Assembly (NCBI GenBank): GCA_013152045.1 | Contig: JAADGZ010000120.1 | Location: 3,024-9,960 of the forward strand | DNA length: 6,937 nt | Reading direction: 5' to 3' | From: Gammaproteobacteria bacterium | Lineage (GTDB): Bacteria > Pseudomonadota > Gammaproteobacteria > UBA6429 > Thiohalophilaceae | Shown: in pieces, positions 5,111-6,937 of the stretch | How positions within the stretch are numbered: position 1 is the first letter of the stretch | Layout of the letters: every line of letters starts with the position of its first letter | Made by a program: the position numbers and the translations under genes | The notes under the pieces: generated by a model | The model's input: only the letters and a program-made list of their open reading frames with translations | Databases searched by the model: none | What the model was told of the DNA's origin: nothing

Positions 5111-6937
5111 ACCAAAGGGAATAACCTGAGCGTCAGCAAAATAATCCAGTGGCTTCGGCTGCCCCAGGTAATTGCCCTGCACAAAATCGACCCCTAAGGT
5201 ACGCAGAATTTTTAGTGACGCTTCATCTTCAACGTATTCCGCCGTTGTTTGTTTCCCCATCAAAGAAACAATGTCGCAGATAGATTTAACCATCGCACGT
5301 TCAATATTGTTGTTGCTGATATTACGAATAAAGGTTCCATCAATTTTGATCATGTCTACCGGCAGATTCTTGAGATAGGCAAAAGAAGACAGACCACTGC
5401 CAAAATCATCCAGGGCAAAATGACAACCAACCTGTTTGAGCATTTCGATAAATTCCACTGCGCGGGATAGATTGGAAATCGCCGCTGTTTCAGTAATCTC
5501 AAAACATATTTTATGCTGCGGTAAGGGCGATGCCTGCAACAAGTCAAAGGCAAACTGGCCAAAGTTTTTATCGCACAGGGACAGGGCAGAGAGATTAACC
5601 GAACAAACATCCAGACGGGGTAAAAAATCTGGATGTTGCTCAAACCACTCCATCAGATTTTTCAGCACCCAGCGATCTATTTTAGTCGACAGATTATATC
5701 GTTCGGCCGCAGGCATAAATGCGCCCGGGCGAACAATCTTGTCACCGTTTTTCATGCGCAGTAAGATTTCAAACCGCTGACCGACTGTTTTTTTACTGCA
5801 TGAATGAATAGGCTGAGCATATAGATAAAACTGATCAGCTTCCAGCGCTTCAGTAATACTGGAGGCCCAGCACATTTCGCCAATACGCCCAGATGCCGTC
5901 AGCTCATCCTTGCGTCGCACATGCACCTGGTTGCGACCCTGCTCTTTTGCTGTATAGCAGGCGGAATCTGCATAACTCAGAATATCATTCAAATTAATAT
6001 CATTTTCAAGAATCGGCACAACCCCGATGCTCACGCCAATATTAAAACGTCGATCACCCCACTGAAAGCGGAAGTTCTCAATAGCCGCCCTGATTCTATT
6101 GGCAAAATGTTCAGCCTGTTCAAGTGGACAATCTTCCATCAACACCGCAAATTCATCACCACCTAAACGCGCCAGGGTATCCCGCGAACGCGTCTGCTGA
6201 ATCAACAGCCCGGCCACCTGACGCAGAAGCTCATCACCGGCAATATGCCCCGAGGTATCGTTGATGACTTTAAACTGATCCAAATCCAGGTAACAGAGTA
6301 CATGTTCACCTTTTTTTGGCGACGACAATACAGTATGCAAACGTTTTTCAAATTCACGCCGGTTGATCAGATTAGTCAGCGAGTCATGAGCCGCCTGGTA
6401 GACCAGTTGTTCTTCCAGATCGCGACGATCGGTAATGTCCCGACAAACGACTAATAGGCGTGGTTCACAGGCCTGCGGTTCCTGATTAACACACTGATGC
6501 ACCCAGAACACGCTGCCATCCTTGCGCATTTTACGGTATTCAAGGCCATTGTCAGGACTAAACGTTTCAAACTGTTTCTGAATATAGTTTCGTACTTTAG
6601 TGTGATCATCTGGGTAGACTATATTCAGCACAGGTTGACCAATCAGCTCATCAGTTTCATAGCCCAGCAGACGCGCACCGGTATTGTTAATGGACAACAC
6701 CGTGCCTTCAGGCGAAATGGTGGTATAAATATCTGGCGCATTTTCATACAAAATCTGATAGCGCATTTCACTAGCGTGCAATGCTTCTTCCGTTTTCACT
6801 TTATCCGTAATATTTCTAAATATACCGCGAGTAGACACCGCTTCTCCGTCATGGATAATCGAACCACAATCGCCCTGAAGATAAACGGTCTCTCCAGATT
6901 TGCTAATAAACTTGAAATCAATGGCGGAAAGACATTC
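5066..6937 (-). CDS. PAS-GGDEF-EAL cyclic-di-GMP turnover protein, N-terminus beyond the window
   Basis: A sensor protein predicted to make and/or break down c-di-GMP. The frame is open from the window edge: 33 codons precede the GTG at 6838 and encode the end of a PAS/PAC domain (FISKSGETVYLQG... into GIFRNITDKVKTEEAL), so 623 C-terminal residues are visible. Counting from the edge: PAC remnant (1-50), a second PAS/PAC (about 54-172, ending CRDITDRRDLEEQL), a GGDEF domain (about 180-340) with intact GGDEF at 259-263 and an inhibitory-site RxxD (RSRD, 250-253) five residues before it, then an EAL domain (about 355-600). The EAL signature reads EIL (Glu390), and the other expected catalytic and metal residues are present: Asn448, Glu480, Asp510-Asp511 (DDFG), Lys531, Glu567 and Gln587. 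Both activities are therefore possible. No transmembrane segment lies in the visible part. The last residues repeat EVKxS, encoded by a 15-bp tandem repeat. Confidence 0.95.
   Translation of the reverse strand, partial: ECLSAIDFKFISKSGETVYLQGDCGSIIHDGEAVSTRGIFRNITDKVKTEEALHASEMRYQILYENAPDIYTTISPEGTVLSINNTGARLLGYETDELIGQPVLNIVYPDDHTKVRNYIQKQFETFSPDNGLEYRKMRKDGSVFWVHQCVNQEPQACEPRLLVVCRDITDRRDLEEQLVYQAAHDSLTNLINRREFEKRLHTVLSSPKKGEHVLCYLDLDQFKVINDTSGHIAGDELLRQVAGLLIQQTRSRDTLARLGGDEFAVLMEDCPLEQAEHFANRIRAAIENFRFQWGDRRFNIGVSIGVVPILENDINLNDILSYADSACYTAKEQGRNQVHVRRKDELTASGRIGEMCWASSITEALEADQFYLYAQPIHSCSKKTVGQRFEILLRMKNGDKIVRPGAFMPAAERYNLSTKIDRWVLKNLMEWFEQHPDFLPRLDVCSVNLSALSLCDKNFGQFAFDLLQASPLPQHKICFEITETAAISNLSRAVEFIEMLKQVGCHFALDDFGSGLSSFAYLKNLPVDMIKIDGTFIRNISNNNIERAMVKSICDIVSLMGKQTTAEYVEDEASLKILRTLGVDFVQGNYLGQPKPLDYFADAQVIPFGEVKMSEVKISEVKN

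Noticed and set aside
5735..5800. A degenerate EAL motif (EIL), suggesting a dead phosphodiesterase domain.
   Set aside because: The glutamate and following leucine are kept (family pattern ExL), and all other expected catalytic and metal-binding residues are present, so loss of activity is not supported.
6836..6838. GTG as the true start of the PAS-GGDEF-EAL gene.
   Set aside because: The frame is open upstream and encodes the rest of a PAS domain that would be cut in the middle; no ribosome binding site is evident.

Overview
The window looks like a chromosomal housekeeping segment of a non-enteric gammaproteobacterium of intermediate G+C. The evidence is the combination of a CspD-type cold-shock protein, NADP-dependent isocitrate dehydrogenase, RluE, MnmA and HflD. 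This resembles the cspD-icd...mnmA-hflD neighbourhood of Pseudomonas and the icd/rluE...mnmA-hflD neighbourhood of Escherichia coli, as recalled from general knowledge and not searched. I cannot name the genus. There are no RNA genes, insertion sequences, CRISPR arrays or phage genes, and no gene-free stretch longer than about 100 bases.

Layout. cspD (+) runs from the left edge and converges on icd (-); a 13-bp perfect inverted repeat lies between them. icd and rluE are divergent. The 95 bp between them hold two back-to-back extended -10 promoters, and the rluE one lies so close to the start codon that the mRNA is probably leaderless. Rightward from there runs a tightly packed unit: rluE, a DUF2288-family gene, a 34-codon ORF for a predicted single-span membrane protein, and mnmA. 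All three junctions in this chain are 4-base ATGA overlaps. hflD and a secreted SYLF-domain (Ysc84-like) protein follow with gaps of 22 and 20 bp. The right end is a PAS-GGDEF-EAL protein on the minus strand, convergent with the SYLF gene across only 9 bp. Its reading frame stays open to the window edge, so it is partial.

How the genes relate. rluE (23S rRNA pseudouridine) and mnmA (tRNA wobble 2-thiouridine) are both translation-related RNA modification genes, and hflD is the usual partner of mnmA. purB, which commonly follows hflD, is not here; the SYLF and c-di-GMP genes occupy that place. The divergent promoter pair could link expression of the TCA-cycle gene icd to that of the RNA-modification operon.

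Most of the window is ordinary. The parts most worth a second look are the 34-aa membrane ORF embedded between DUF2288 and mnmA, the overlapping divergent promoters with a leaderless rluE start, and the Shine-Dalgarno-poor chain of ATGA overlaps.
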